Below the pieces are notes generated by a model. It did not search any database. It was not told where the DNA came from and was given only the letters and a program-made list of their open reading frames with translations. From JAJPKK01 sp963702755 (GTDB lineage: Bacteria > Pseudomonadota > Alphaproteobacteria > Rhizobiales > Xanthobacteraceae), in contig CAVPDZ010000010.1 of assembly GCA_963702755.1 (NCBI GenBank), positions 600,329 through 664,328 on the forward strand: a stretch of DNA of 64,000 nt. Reading direction: 5' to 3'. Positions within the stretch are counted from its first letter, which is position 1. The number at the start of each line of letters is the position of its first letter. Shown here piece by piece: positions 25,634 through 34,831 of this stretch. A program made the translations under genes and the position numbers.

Positions 25634-27427
25634 ATGTCCTGGACTGCATTTCTCGCGCCGATCATCGCCATCGGCATCTTCGTTGTACCGATTCTGCTGC
25701 TGCGGCGCAAAGCATACCCGCGCGCGCAATACTCCCGGAAACAAGAACTCCTTCGTGACATCCGACCACACCCTGCCGCGGGTGATTCAGAATTCGTCGA
25801 TCGCTTATGCAATCAGGATGGCGACTTTCGGGCCTTTCTTTGCCTGGGGCGCGGCAGGGGATTTCCGGCCGGCGATCGTGGTCGCGGTCGCCTTCGCGCT
25901 GGGCGTGCTCTTGGTCTACGCCTTGCGCCGGCATCTCCTTGATTTCCTGGGCCGCGCGCTCGCAAGCGACGGCTCGATCACCGTGAACGCTTTCGTCGCG
26001 CGGCTGTGCGGAAATGATGCGCGGGTGCGCCGCCTGGCGGCATGCCTCACGGTGTTCGCGCTCGCGGGCTTCATCCTCTGCGAGCTCATCGGCGTTGCGA
26101 ACGTCATTAAGCCGATGCTCTCCGGCGACAGCGCCGTGACCTACATCTGGATCGTCGGCCTTCTCGTGCTGACGGCCGCGATGACCATGCTGTCCGGGCA
26201 GTCGGGCGTCATGCATTCGGCGCAGCTGCAGCTCGGCATCCTCCTGTTCGGCCTCTTCACCTCGACGGTGTTCCTCATCTATCTGCAGATCTCGACGCTG
26301 CGCACGATGCCGCCGCGCGGCACCTTCGCGATCGCGGCGATCGTCGTGCTGTGCGCGGTCCTGCTGATCTATCGGCGCAATCGCTACATCGACAGCACCT
26401 CGCTTCGCGGCAGCGATGCCGATCCGAACGCGCGCGAGCCGTCGCGCTTCCGGCGGCTGCGGCGGTTCCAGAAGGTCTTGAACACCACGATTTCCGTCGT
26501 CGCGGTGCTGGTGATCGTCGTCGCGGGGATGGAATTGTATTCGCTGGGGCTGCCGACGATTGTGAGCGACAGCGCCGCCGCGGTGCAGACGGCATCGCGC
26601 GTGCCGGCGTGGGGATTTGCGGCGCTCGTGCTCCTGCCGCTCGCCTATCCGATCGTCGACATCGTCAATTGGCAGCGCCTTGCGGCGTTCGAGAAGGATC
26701 GCGACTGGAGCTATTTCGGCCCCGGCCAATGGCCGGCGGCGCTCAAGGAGTTCTTCGCGACCTATGCGGTGGAGAGCCCCCTGATGTGGCTCTTCCTGTG
26801 CATGTTCGGCGCCGTCGCGACCCTGAGCTTGGCGCCCGAAGGTTCGGATGCGGTGCAAGCCTTCGTCGCGCAAATGGTGTCGGATCAGAACTTCGTCGCC
26901 GAGTGGACGCTGTCGCTGCTGCTGGTCGCGGTGCTGGCGATCGCGTTGTCGACGACGACCGCGGCGCTCTCCGCGAGCCTCGCCGCCGTTCGCTACGACC
27001 TCATGCCCATGCCCGACGCCGCCTCCGCCGCGGCGCGCGCGTCGCAGGAGGCGACAGCCGAGCGGCGCGTTGCGATGATCGGCGCAGCGCTCTGCGTCGT
27101 CATCGCCGCAGCATTCTTCGTTGCCGATGCGGTGTTCGCGGTGAGCTTCACCAGCAGCACGTTCCTCGCGCTCCTCTTCGCGTTCGGCTGTGCCCAGCTC
27201 GCGCTCGCCCCACTCGTCATCGGCCCGCTCTTGGGAGGCAGCGGCAGCCGAAGCCGTTCTGCCCCGGATGGGCGCTCGCGGTCCTCGCGACGGCAGCCGC
27301 CGCCGGGATCGGTGCCGCCATCATCTATCTTGCAACTGGACAAGAGGTTTGGCTCTGGGCGGCGGTCCCCGCCTGCCTCGGCTCGGGCGCCGGGCTGTTT
27401 GCGATCGGTCGCCTCGTCGGCCGATGA
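25634..27427 (+). pseudogene. Sodium:solute symporter-like membrane protein, frame-broken
   Basis: The intended product (about 597 residues) has 12 or more hydrophobic segments and resembles the sodium:solute symporter (SSS) family: FVTSDHTLPRVIQNSSIAYA in the first part, TVNAFVARLCGNDARVRRLA, and LSGQSGVMHSAQLQLGI where SSS proteins have their ligand-binding segment. Reading starts at ATG 25634 (MSWTAFLAPIIAIGIFV). An extra C near 25751 moves it to the long frame, and one base is lacking before 27248, after which WALAVLATAAAAGIGAA and the end GLFAIGRLVGR at 27427 follow. The long open frame that runs on to 28289 is therefore an artefact. Family assignment is tentative. Confidence 0.6.
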
Positions 27428-27435
27428 CGCATGCG

Positions 27436-27455
27436 TTTCCCTGAGAACAGGGAAA
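27436..27455. terminator. Hairpin after the symporter-like gene
   Basis: TTTCCCTGAGAACAGGGAAA is a perfect 8-base stem with a 4-base loop, 8 bases after the stop at 27427, followed by another ACAGGGAAAA. CAGGGAA motifs recur in intergenic DNA of related genomes. The remaining sequence to 27776 has no gene or other structure that I can support. Confidence 0.5.
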
Positions 27456-27776
27456 GTAACAGGGAAAACCCAAAAATCAGGCCATCGCGCTCATCCGGGC
27501 GCCAAATTCCGGTGTCGTCGCAATGGCTTGCATTCGCTTCCCTGGCGATCGGAACAGCGAAAATTCGGCGACGAACAGGGTAGCGTTTTGGGCTGTGGGC
27601 GGAAATTGGCTCGTGAAATCAAAGGCTTTCATCGTGACGATCTCGGTTGCTACGTCTGCCGGTGCGCGCAAGGCGCAAACGAATGCAGTTCGGCAAGGAG
27701 GAGTGCCTCGCCGAACCGGTCGCCTTGGTCAGATAGGAATATTATCACAGGCGGCCGATTGCGCAACCGGAAAGCG

Positions 27777-27983
27777 TCAGCGGTTGAACAGCCAGAGGAG
27801 GGCGCTCAGCACGATGCTGATGATGATGCAGGTGACCAACGGAAAATAGAACGTGGCCCCGCCGCGCTGAAACACGATGTCGCCGGGCAAGCGCCCGAGC
27901 CCGATCCGCGTCAGGATCGGCCACATGATCCCCGCGACAAGGATGATGAGTCCGAGCCCGATCAGAAAGCGCTGCACGTCCAT
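27777..27983 (-). CDS. DUF2905 family small membrane protein
   Basis: A 68-residue protein with two hydrophobic segments, matching the DUF2905 layout: FLIGLGLIILVAGIMWPILT, then the conserved GLGRLPGDIVFQRGG, then YFPLVTCIIISIVLSALLW. Function unknown for the family; inner-membrane location is predicted. It stands alone on the minus strand. Confidence 0.88.
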   Translation of the reverse strand: MDVQRFLIGLGLIILVAGIMWPILTRIGLGRLPGDIVFQRGGATFYFPLVTCIIISIVLSALLWLFNR

Positions 27984-28136
27984 CGTGCCTCCACACCAGA
28001 GGTGGGACGCGGCGGTCGCGGATCAAGCCCGCGTCGCAGTCGCAATCAGCGGCCGTTATTCCCGCTACCCCGCCTGTTTCCTGACGCCCGGTCAAAATTG
28101 TCCACTATAAATTGCGGACAAAAATGTCCGTGGACA

Positions 28137-28289
28137 GGCAACCCGAAGGCGCTCGAAGAAAACATGGTGTTCTGCTTCGAGCCGATGCTTGTCAAAAAAG
28201 AGTTCGGCACCGCTTGCTGGGAGGATATCTGGTGGGTGACCTCCGGTGGTGTCGAGCGGCTGAACGAATGCCCATTCCGGTGGTGGTGA
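28137..28289 (+). pseudogene. C-terminal remnant of an M24 (Xaa-Pro peptidase-like) gene
   Basis: Fifty codons read GNPKALEENMVFCFEPMLVK, then FGTACWEDIWWVTSGGVERL and end at a stop. This is the last part of a pita-bread fold peptidase (the usual form is GMVFCFEPM...G...ED...VT..G.ERL). Nothing upstream encodes the rest of the domain, so it is a decayed fragment. The surrounding 27984-28358 has no other gene. Confidence 0.65.
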
Positions 28290-28358
28290 TTTGCCCCAAA
28301 CTCTGGAGCAAGCCCCATCAAGCTGCGATTTTAAGCGGCAAGCGCTCCACCCTTTCGC

Positions 28359-30620
28359 TTAATGAAGCTCGATCAAGCGATCGAGGGTGATGGGAAATTC
28401 GCGCACGCGGATTCCGGTGGCGTGCCAGACGGCGTTGGCAACAGCACCCGCCGAGCCAGTGACTCCAATCTCGCCCACGCCCTTGATCCCGAGCGCGTTG
28501 ACATGGGGATCGTGCTCATCGACGAGGATCGCTTCCACGGACGGCACATCGGCGTTCACCGGAATATGGTATTCGGCAAGGTTGGCGTTCATCACGCGAC
28601 CCGACCGCAGATCCATGACCGCTTGTTCGTGCAGCGCAAACGATACGCCCCAAATCATTCCGCCGGACAGCTGGCTCTGCACCATGCGCGGATTGATGAT
28701 GCGCCCGGCGGCAAAGGCGCCGATGACGCGGGTCGCGCGGATCTGTCCAAGATCGGGATCAACCTTGACCTCGGCGAACACGGCACCGTGCGCGTGCATC
28801 GCGTAGGCCGATTGGGCGACGGGATCGGCCGCTCCTGTGCCGTGACCTTCAATGTGGGCGAGGCCGGCACGGGCAAGGATGTCGGCGTAGCTCTCGCTGC
28901 GACTCTCGTCGTCGCGGCGGAATAAGCGGCCATTACGCGCGATCACGCCCGCATTGCCGGCACCGAACAGGGCGGAGCGCTCATCCCTCGTCGCAACATC
29001 GGCGAGCTGGGCGATCACATCGGCGCCGGCATTGTGGATCGATACGCCCGCGGTCGCGGTGTGGGCCGAGCCGCCGGCAATGCCGGCATCGGGCAGGTCG
29101 GAGGTGCCGGAGCGAAACTCGAGCCGATCCATGTCGAGGCCGAGAGCATCTGCCGCGATCTGCGCCAGCGCGGTCCAAGCGCCCTGTCCCATGTCTTGCG
29201 CGCCGATTTCCACGACACCGCTGCCGTCCTGGCGCAACATGGCCTTGGCGTTGCCAGCGAACATCAGCGCTGGGAACGTTGCCGTGCCGACACCCCAGCC
29301 GACCAGAAATCCATCGCGGTCGCGCATTTGGCGCGGCGCGAGGGTGCGCCGCTCCCAGCCAAACCGCGCGGCGCCCTGGCGATAGCATTCGCGCAGCGCC
29401 TTCGATGAGAACGGCTTGCCGGACATCGGCTCGATCTCGGCATAGTTCTTGAGGCGAAACGCCAACGGATCCATGCCGCAGGCGTACGCCATTTCATCGA
29501 TCGCACTTTCAAGCGCGACCGAGCCGGTCGCCTCGCCGGGAGCGCGCATGAACATCGGCGTACCGATGTCGGAGCGAACCGCCTCGTGCGAGGTCGCGAT
29601 GGCGGCACTCGCATAGACCGTGTGCGAGACGTTGGAGGCCGGCTCGAAGAAATCGTCGTACGTACTCGACATCGTCTTGGTGTGATGATCGATCGCCGTG
29701 AGCTTTCCCTCGCGATCGGTACCGAGGCGCAAGGTCTGCCGTGTCGGCGCCCGATGGCCGACCGGGCCGTACATCTGCTCGCGTCGTAGCACGAGCTTGA
29801 CCGGCTTGCCGACGACGCGGGCAGCGATGACGCCGAGAACCTGAGGTCCCGTGATCAGGCCTTTGCAGCCGAACCCGCCGCCAAGATATGGACTGCGGAT
29901 GTGGATGTTGTCGGGCGATATTCCGAACAGGCCGGCAAGACGTCCTTGCGCAAGCGCGAGACCTTGGCTCGGCGTATCAATTGAGAGCTTGTCGCCATCC
30001 CAAGCGGCGACGATCGCGTGCGGCTCCATTGGATTGTGATATTGAGCCGCGGTCTCGTAGGTCGACTCAATGCTCTTAATTGCCGCTGCAAGCCCGGCTC
30101 CGACGTCGCCGCGATGTTCGTCGGCTGGGAAGCCGGGGCCTACGTTAGTCGGCACGAAGGCTTCGCCCGCGTCGAGGCCGACCCGTGCCGGCTGGTTTTC
30201 ATAGCGTGGCGCCAGCAGCGCGGCGCCTTCGGTTGCGGCTTCCAGCGTTTCTGCAATGACAATGGCGATGGGCTGGTTGGCGTAACGGACCAGGTCGCTT
30301 TGCAGGAGATCGAGCCGGAACATGAAGAGATTTGCTCGCTCGTCCGGATCCTGCGCGAGCGGCGGCCGGTTGGCAGGCGTGATTACCTCGACGACGCCCG
30401 CATGAGCTTTAGCCGCCGCGACGTCGAGAAACGCAACGCGGCCGCGGGCGATCGTGCTCACCGCCAGCACCGCATAGAGCATCCCTGGGGGATGCCGGTC
30501 CGCGGCATACTTGGCGGCACCGGTCACCTTGAGCACCCCCTCACGACGGGTCAGCGGTTGCCCGATGTTTGAGCCATGGCGAACGTGGGCGGGCATTTGC
30601 GAAAGCGCGATATCAGGCAT
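28359..30620 (-). CDS. Xanthine dehydrogenase family, molybdopterin-binding subunit (YagR/PaoC-like)
   Basis: The 753-residue catalytic subunit of a cytoplasmic molybdenum hydroxylase. Motifs: YLGGGFGCKG and MFMRAPGEATGSVALESAID for the cofactor site, DMGQGAWTALAQIAADAL, and near the C-terminus the catalytic Glu in GIKGVGEIGVTGSAGA. The CO-dehydrogenase signature AYXCSFR is absent, so it is not a CoxL of the CO-oxidising type. Start at 30620 overlaps the FAD subunit stop by 8 bases; the longer frame from 30830 lies wholly inside that gene. The substrate is likely an aldehyde or N-heteroaromatic. Third gene of a TetR-divergent operon. Confidence 0.92.
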   Translation of the reverse strand: MPDIALSQMPAHVRHGSNIGQPLTRREGVLKVTGAAKYAADRHPPGMLYAVLAVSTIARGRVAFLDVAAAKAHAGVVEVITPANRPPLAQDPDERANLFMFRLDLLQSDLVRYANQPIAIVIAETLEAATEGAALLAPRYENQPARVGLDAGEAFVPTNVGPGFPADEHRGDVGAGLAAAIKSIESTYETAAQYHNPMEPHAIVAAWDGDKLSIDTPSQGLALAQGRLAGLFGISPDNIHIRSPYLGGGFGCKGLITGPQVLGVIAARVVGKPVKLVLRREQMYGPVGHRAPTRQTLRLGTDREGKLTAIDHHTKTMSSTYDDFFEPASNVSHTVYASAAIATSHEAVRSDIGTPMFMRAPGEATGSVALESAIDEMAYACGMDPLAFRLKNYAEIEPMSGKPFSSKALRECYRQGAARFGWERRTLAPRQMRDRDGFLVGWGVGTATFPALMFAGNAKAMLRQDGSGVVEIGAQDMGQGAWTALAQIAADALGLDMDRLEFRSGTSDLPDAGIAGGSAHTATAGVSIHNAGADVIAQLADVATRDERSALFGAGNAGVIARNGRLFRRDDESRSESYADILARAGLAHIEGHGTGAADPVAQSAYAMHAHGAVFAEVKVDPDLGQIRATRVIGAFAAGRIINPRMVQSQLSGGMIWGVSFALHEQAVMDLRSGRVMNANLAEYHIPVNADVPSVEAILVDEHDPHVNALGIKGVGEIGVTGSAGAVANAVWHATGIRVREFPITLDRLIELH

Positions 30621-31671
30621 GAGCGAGAACTCCGGAAGCAGTGGCGAAGGGAGAACCTGGCAGCGCGGGCATGCGCTCGGGCGTACCTGCTGCCGCGAGC
30701 GTGAGCGCCCGCACCACGACCCTCTTCGCAAGTTCGATCTTGAAGGCGTTGTTGCCGCTGGGTTTTGCATCGGCGAGCGCTGCCTCAGCAGCACGACCGA
30801 AGACCGACACATCGGTCTGCATGCCGGCAAGAATTTGCTCTGCGTCCCGAGCCCGCCATGGCTTCAAGGCGACGCCGCCGAGTGCAAGTCGCGCCTCCGC
30901 AATCACATTCTTTTCGACGCGGATGGCGGCCGCCGCAGAGACGACGGCGAATGCGTATGAGGTCCGTTCACGAACTTTGAGGTAGCGGGCGTGAGCCGAG
31001 AAGCGTCCGGCCTCGGCCGGCAAACGTAAGGCAACGATCATCTCGCCGGGCTCAAGCATATTCTCGCGGTCCGGCGTATTGCCGGGCAAGCGATGGAACG
31101 CTTCAAGTGGGATGTCGCGCCGACCGGAGAGGCCCTCGACCTCGACAACAGCGTCGAGCGCAATCAGTGGGACGCAAAAATCGGAGGGATGGGTCGCGAT
31201 GCAGCTCTCGCTCCATCCCATTATGGCGTGCAGCCGGTTGTCGCCGCCGCGGGCATCGCAGCCTGCGCCCGGACTGCGTTTGTTGCAGGCGCTGGCAACA
31301 TCGTAGAAATACGCGCAGCGGGTGCGCTGCATGAGATTGCCGCCGACGGTCGCGGCATTGCGAAGCTGCGCTGAAGCACCCGACAGCAGCGCCTCGGCCA
31401 CAGCCGGAAAGCGTCGCCCAAAGTTCTCGTCATGGGCGAGATCAGCGTTACGAACCAGTGCGCCAATACGCAGGCCCCCGTCAGGCAGATCCTCGATATG
31501 GTCGAGATTGGGCAGATGCGTGAGGTCAACGATGCGACTGGGGCGCGTGATGCCGCCCTTCATGAGATCCAGCAGATTCGTGCCGGCGGCGAGGTAAGCG
31601 GCACCGGGCTGGGCAGCGGCCGCGACAGCTTCGCGCACTGTCGTCGGCCTGACATAGTCGAAGGTGTTCAT
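30613..31671 (-). CDS. Xanthine dehydrogenase family, FAD-binding subunit (YagS/PaoB-like)
   Basis: A 352-residue FAD subunit. The FAD-binding sequences are AAGTNLLDLMKGG and ATVGGNLMQRTRCAYFYDV. The Cys-rich stretch after it (CAYFYDVASACNK, then GAGC and ESC) resembles the extra [4Fe-4S] site known from PaoB/YagS. The start ATG overlaps the FeS-subunit stop (ATGA), and the stop overlaps the next gene. Transfers electrons from the FeS subunit to an acceptor. Confidence 0.92.
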   Translation of the reverse strand: MNTFDYVRPTTVREAVAAAAQPGAAYLAAGTNLLDLMKGGITRPSRIVDLTHLPNLDHIEDLPDGGLRIGALVRNADLAHDENFGRRFPAVAEALLSGASAQLRNAATVGGNLMQRTRCAYFYDVASACNKRSPGAGCDARGGDNRLHAIMGWSESCIATHPSDFCVPLIALDAVVEVEGLSGRRDIPLEAFHRLPGNTPDRENMLEPGEMIVALRLPAEAGRFSAHARYLKVRERTSYAFAVVSAAAAIRVEKNVIAEARLALGGVALKPWRARDAEQILAGMQTDVSVFGRAAEAALADAKPSGNNAFKIELAKRVVVRALTLAAAGTPERMPALPGSPFATASGVLAHA

Positions 31672-32165
31672 GCGACCTCCTTTCGGCTCGACGCAACGAG
31701 CGCCTTTTGTGCCTCAAGCACCGCGTCGGTTATTCCCTGGTACGCGCCGCAGCGACAGAGATTGCCGCTCATGCCTTCGCGTATGCGCTCCGGGTCATCC
31801 CCCGCCTGACCCTCTTGGATCAGGCCGATGGCGCTCATGATCTGTCCCGGCGTGCAGAAGCCGCATTGCAGGCCGTCGTGAGCGATGAACGCCTCCTGTA
31901 CCGGATGCAGTCTCTGACCCTGCGACACGCCCTCGATGGTGAGGATCGAGGCACCGTCGTGACTGACCGCAAGCGCAAGGCAAGAATTGATGCGGCGCCC
32001 GTCGACGATGACGGTGCAGGCGCCGCACTGGCCGCGATCGCAGCCCTTTTTGGTCCCCGTCAGGTTGAGTTGTTCGCGAAGGAGATCGAGCAGCGTGACC
32101 CGCGGATCATCGAGCACGACGGTCCGCGTAGCACCGTTGATGGTGAAAGTGGTCGAAAAACCCAT
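31668..32165 (-). CDS. Xanthine dehydrogenase family, [2Fe-2S] subunit (YagT/PaoA-like)
   Basis: A 165-residue subunit with two [2Fe-2S] clusters: plant-ferredoxin type ligands in GCDRGQCGACTV plus SCLAL, and the second cluster in QCGFCTPG and NLCRCGAY. No TAT signal is present, so the enzyme works in the cytoplasm. It is the first gene of the FeS-FAD-Mo operon, the same order as in yagTSR. The promoter region is shared with the divergent TetR gene. Confidence 0.93.
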   Translation of the reverse strand: MGFSTTFTINGATRTVVLDDPRVTLLDLLREQLNLTGTKKGCDRGQCGACTVIVDGRRINSCLALAVSHDGASILTIEGVSQGQRLHPVQEAFIAHDGLQCGFCTPGQIMSAIGLIQEGQAGDDPERIREGMSGNLCRCGAYQGITDAVLEAQKALVASSRKEVA

Positions 32166-32323
32166 GCGAATGCTCCTTGAGAGCGGAGGTGAGGCAGGTA
32201 GCGATGTCAGCGCGAAACAGAAAGCTTCCCGCCGCGCGGCGGTTCCCTCGATGCGGAGCGTCGCTGACCAGCCAGGTGCTTGGACAGCCAGGTGCTGGTG
32301 TCAGCGTCGCCGCCTCCCCAGAT

Positions 32324-32372
32324 ACGGAGGCTTCCTCCGTTTTTCAAGAGATGATACGGAGGGATTCTCCGT
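32324..32372. promoter_or_regulatory. Two tandem operator palindromes of the divergent TetR regulator
   Basis: ACGGAGGCTTCCTCCGT (32324-32340) is a perfect 7-3-7 palindrome; ACGGAGGGATTCTCCGT (32356-32372) is a 6-5-6 one. Each is embedded in the same longer context (GATACGGAGG...CTCCGTTTTTC), and the centres are 32 bases apart, about three helical turns, so two dimers could bind the same face. The block ends 16 bases before the likely TetR start and overlaps where its promoter should be. Confidence 0.75.
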
Positions 32373-32388
32373 TTTTCTAAGGTGGACC

Positions 32389-33006
32389 TTGCCGGCCGGT
32401 CGCAAAGCATTGGAAACAAAGGCGTCTCGCAAGCCGCGGGCCGACGCGGTTCGAAACCGTGGCCGGGTGCTCGAAGCCGCGAAGACCGTCTTCAGCGCCG
32501 GCGGCCCGGAGGCGAGCCTCGAAACCGTGGCGCGCACCGCGGGTGTCGGCATCGGCACGCTCTACCGCCATTTCCCGACGCGCGAGGCGCTGTTCGAGGC
32601 CGTGTATCGCCGCGAAGTGCAGCACCTTGCCGATCTCGCCGAACGCTTGAAGGATGAGGCGGAACCCGTCGAGGCGCTTCGTCAATGGATGCGTGCGAAC
32701 GTCAGGTTCGTCGCCACCAAGAAGGGCATGTCCGAAGCGCTGGCGCTTGCCGCCTACAAGCCCTCAGACCTCTTCTCCTACTCATTCGACCAGCTCACCA
32801 AGGCTGTCGGCAGCCTGTTGGACCGCGCGATCGCGGCAGGCGAAATTCGCGAGGACATCAGCCCCGAAGACCTCATCCGCGCCCTTGTCGGCATGTGCTA
32901 CATGCACGACCAGCCTGGCTGGCAGAAGAGCGTGCTGCGGCTCATTGATGTTTTCATCGACGGACTGCGGAACCAGCGAAAAAAAATACGCCGACCAAAG
33001 GCCTAG
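32389..33006 (+). CDS. TetR/AcrR family transcriptional regulator
   Basis: A DNA-binding repressor of about 205 residues. The helix-turn-helix is ASLETVARTAGVGIGTLYRH followed by FPTREALFEAVY, typical of the family; the C-terminal ligand domain has KKGMSEALALAAYKPSDLF. No ATG suits the start: TTG at 32389 has AGGTGG four bases upstream and is preferred, with TTG at 32410 as alternative. The open frame further upstream crosses the operator and is not coding. It most likely represses itself and the molybdenum hydroxylase operon, with the aldehyde or heteroaromatic substrate as inducer. Confidence 0.88.
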   Translation: MPAGRKALETKASRKPRADAVRNRGRVLEAAKTVFSAGGPEASLETVARTAGVGIGTLYRHFPTREALFEAVYRREVQHLADLAERLKDEAEPVEALRQWMRANVRFVATKKGMSEALALAAYKPSDLFSYSFDQLTKAVGSLLDRAIAAGEIREDISPEDLIRALVGMCYMHDQPGWQKSVLRLIDVFIDGLRNQRKKIRRPKA

Positions 33007-33132
33007 ACCTTGGCGGAAGAGCTTGCGCATTTCCCCGGAGCGGGCTCGTTGACCGTGAAGCCAGGAGACCCGACGCCGACGCCTGCAGAAAAGGCGAAAG
33101 CGAGCGGACGTGTCGGATAAATCTGCCTGACG

Positions 33133-34146
33133 TCACTTTGCCTCGACAAGCTCGATTGCTTCCCGACTCGGACCTTCGATCATCACGGCACGTGTATCGC
33201 CGAGCCGGTATGGCCCCTCCAATAGCGTGACCCCCTCGCCGCGCAGTTTCGTCATCCAGGCGTCGAGATCGGCAACGCCGAGCGCGATATGGTCGTAAAG
33301 ATGTCCACGGGTGCTCTCCAGCGGCTTGTCGCCCTGGCGCATGTACCACGTGAGCGCGACGTCTCCGAACGTGACAGCCGCGGTCGGTACGCGGAACGAG
33401 CCTTCGGGCTCCAGGGCCGGCCAGCTGCGATCGGCCCCGCGCTCGACCTTGCAGTCGGACAGGGTGCGCGGCGCCGCGCCGCTGCGGCTCGGCACCGCGG
33501 TGGCGCCGAGGTGCCGCTGGTACCAGAGCTGAGCACAGAACGGCTGCTCCTGGTACATGTGGACGTGGTTGAACCGCTCGGCCGGGAAATTGCCCTGGTA
33601 TTCGATCAGCGCGTCGTCAGGCCCGCGCATATAGGCAAAGCCGGCGCCGCCGGCGGGCTTGATGCCCTGGACGCGGGCCGCCGCGATCTGCGCCTTGGTG
33701 AGGCCGAGCACGCCTCCGGTGCCGGGCCAGGTGTCGCTCGAGACCAGCACCGAGCCGCCTTCATCGGTGGTGAAAAGCGGCGCCAGGCGGACCTCCGCGC
33801 GCGTCTTGTAGGTCTCGAGATTCCGGCGCACGTCGACCACGTGCCAGCCGAAGTGCCAGATCGCCGTCTGCGGCAGCACCGGCGCGGGGGTCGCGACTTT
33901 AGTGAACAGCACCATGACGTTATTGGGCGACGTGAGCGCCGCGAAGCCGCCCCACGTCGCCTTCGCGGTGCTCGGAAATTGGCGTGTGTAAAACGCAACC
34001 GCCGCGTCTGGATCGATCGCGTTGAGGTGCAAGTGATGGAAGGTCGGCGGCGATAAGGTTTGGCCAGTCGCGGGAAGCGCGGCGATTGTCGGCGCGAGTG
34101 CGGCGAACACCGTCAATCCGTTGAATTTCCTGGTCGTGCCAATCAT
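33133..34146 (-). CDS. Exported VOC (glyoxalase/bleomycin-resistance fold) protein
   Basis: A 337-residue protein with a predicted signal peptide (FNGLTVFAALAPTIAALPA, cleavage near TGQ) and two VOC domains: FHHLHLNAIDPDAAVAFYTR in the first and GHLYDHIALGVADLDAWMTK in the second. Metal-ligand-type His residues are present in each (HLHLN; DHIALG). The start at 34146 has GGAGAGG upstream; a start at 34167 is also open. VOC proteins include extradiol dioxygenases, lyases and isomerases; a secreted one of unknown substrate stands here next to a PQQ dehydrogenase. Confidence 0.8.
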   Translation of the reverse strand: MIGTTRKFNGLTVFAALAPTIAALPATGQTLSPPTFHHLHLNAIDPDAAVAFYTRQFPSTAKATWGGFAALTSPNNVMVLFTKVATPAPVLPQTAIWHFGWHVVDVRRNLETYKTRAEVRLAPLFTTDEGGSVLVSSDTWPGTGGVLGLTKAQIAAARVQGIKPAGGAGFAYMRGPDDALIEYQGNFPAERFNHVHMYQEQPFCAQLWYQRHLGATAVPSRSGAAPRTLSDCKVERGADRSWPALEPEGSFRVPTAAVTFGDVALTWYMRQGDKPLESTRGHLYDHIALGVADLDAWMTKLRGEGVTLLEGPYRLGDTRAVMIEGPSREAIELVEAK

Positions 34147-34167
34147 GCCTCTCCGCCAACCTGTCAT

Positions 34168-34726
34168 ATGTTTGCCGATCTCGGATGCCTGCGATCAACC
34201 GGCGGCCAATCAGGCTTCTTTTTCATGATAACGCCGTTTGGGTTCGACGCGCTTGAAACGCGCGTGATCCGCGGCGTCCTTTCCCTCCGACACCCGCGCC
34301 CGCCGATCGCGTCGCTGGCCGCAATGCAGCCGATCCTACGCGAAGGGTACGTCAGGATGTCGGAAGAGGCCAGAGAGGGCCGCGAGCTCCCCTCGGCCGA
34401 AGGTGCCAGGCCTAAATAGTTTGTCGCCTACGCCGGCGAGATCACCGTGACGCGCGCCAAGCGCAAAACTTCGTCGCCGTCACGGGCACAGCGAGCCTCC
34501 GCGAATTCTGCCGGCGTACTGCACGAATGATATCGGCTCATCCCGATGTCGACGGCTTTCTATAGCTGGCCGCGGCGAGAAACCACCGGCCCTCAAATCT
34601 CGGCGACGGTCCGCTACAATCATCGGATCAGTCGCCATCTTGAATCGCAACTTCGCTGATTTGGGGGACCACCCATCGATTCAGAACTAACCGACGGCTG
34701 GGTCAAACGGGCGAACGATCGCCCCG
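34168..34726. other. Intergenic region without recognised gene
   Basis: About 560 bases between the VOC gene and the repeat before the second PQQ dehydrogenase. Short open frames here have no family-like pattern. The composition is less GC-rich than the neighbours. I see nothing else. Confidence 0.5.
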
Positions 34727-34770
34727 CTGCAACCTTAAAGATCGCCTCCTTCCTGCAACCTTAAAGATCG
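34727..34770. promoter_or_regulatory. Direct repeat in the promoter of the second PQQ dehydrogenase
   Basis: CTGCAACCTTAAAGATCG occurs twice (34727-34744 and 34753-34770), 26 bases apart, and is followed by a third partial CTTTAAAG. It lies 60-105 bases before the ATG at 34832 and would suit binding of an activator or repressor as adjacent units. Confidence 0.5.
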
Positions 34771-34831
34771 ACTCTTTAAAGCCGACGGTGCCACCGCTAG
34801 TCTCCGAGTTACAAAAAATAGGGAGGAACGC

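Noticed and set aside
27428..28289. Apparent C-terminal extension making the symporter-like protein 903 residues long
   Set aside because: After 27248 the long frame loses membrane character; the natural C-terminus is in another frame and ends at 27427, and the far end is an unrelated M24 remnant.
28359..30620. CO dehydrogenase (CoxSML) annotation for the molybdenum hydroxylase operon
   Set aside because: The catalytic subunit lacks the AYXCSFR active-site loop, and the FAD subunit has the Cys-rich region of the YagS/PaoB type.
34060..34419. A 119-codon open frame upstream of the second PQQ dehydrogenase
   Set aside because: It overlaps the VOC gene antisense, lacks a ribosome binding site and has no protein-like pattern.
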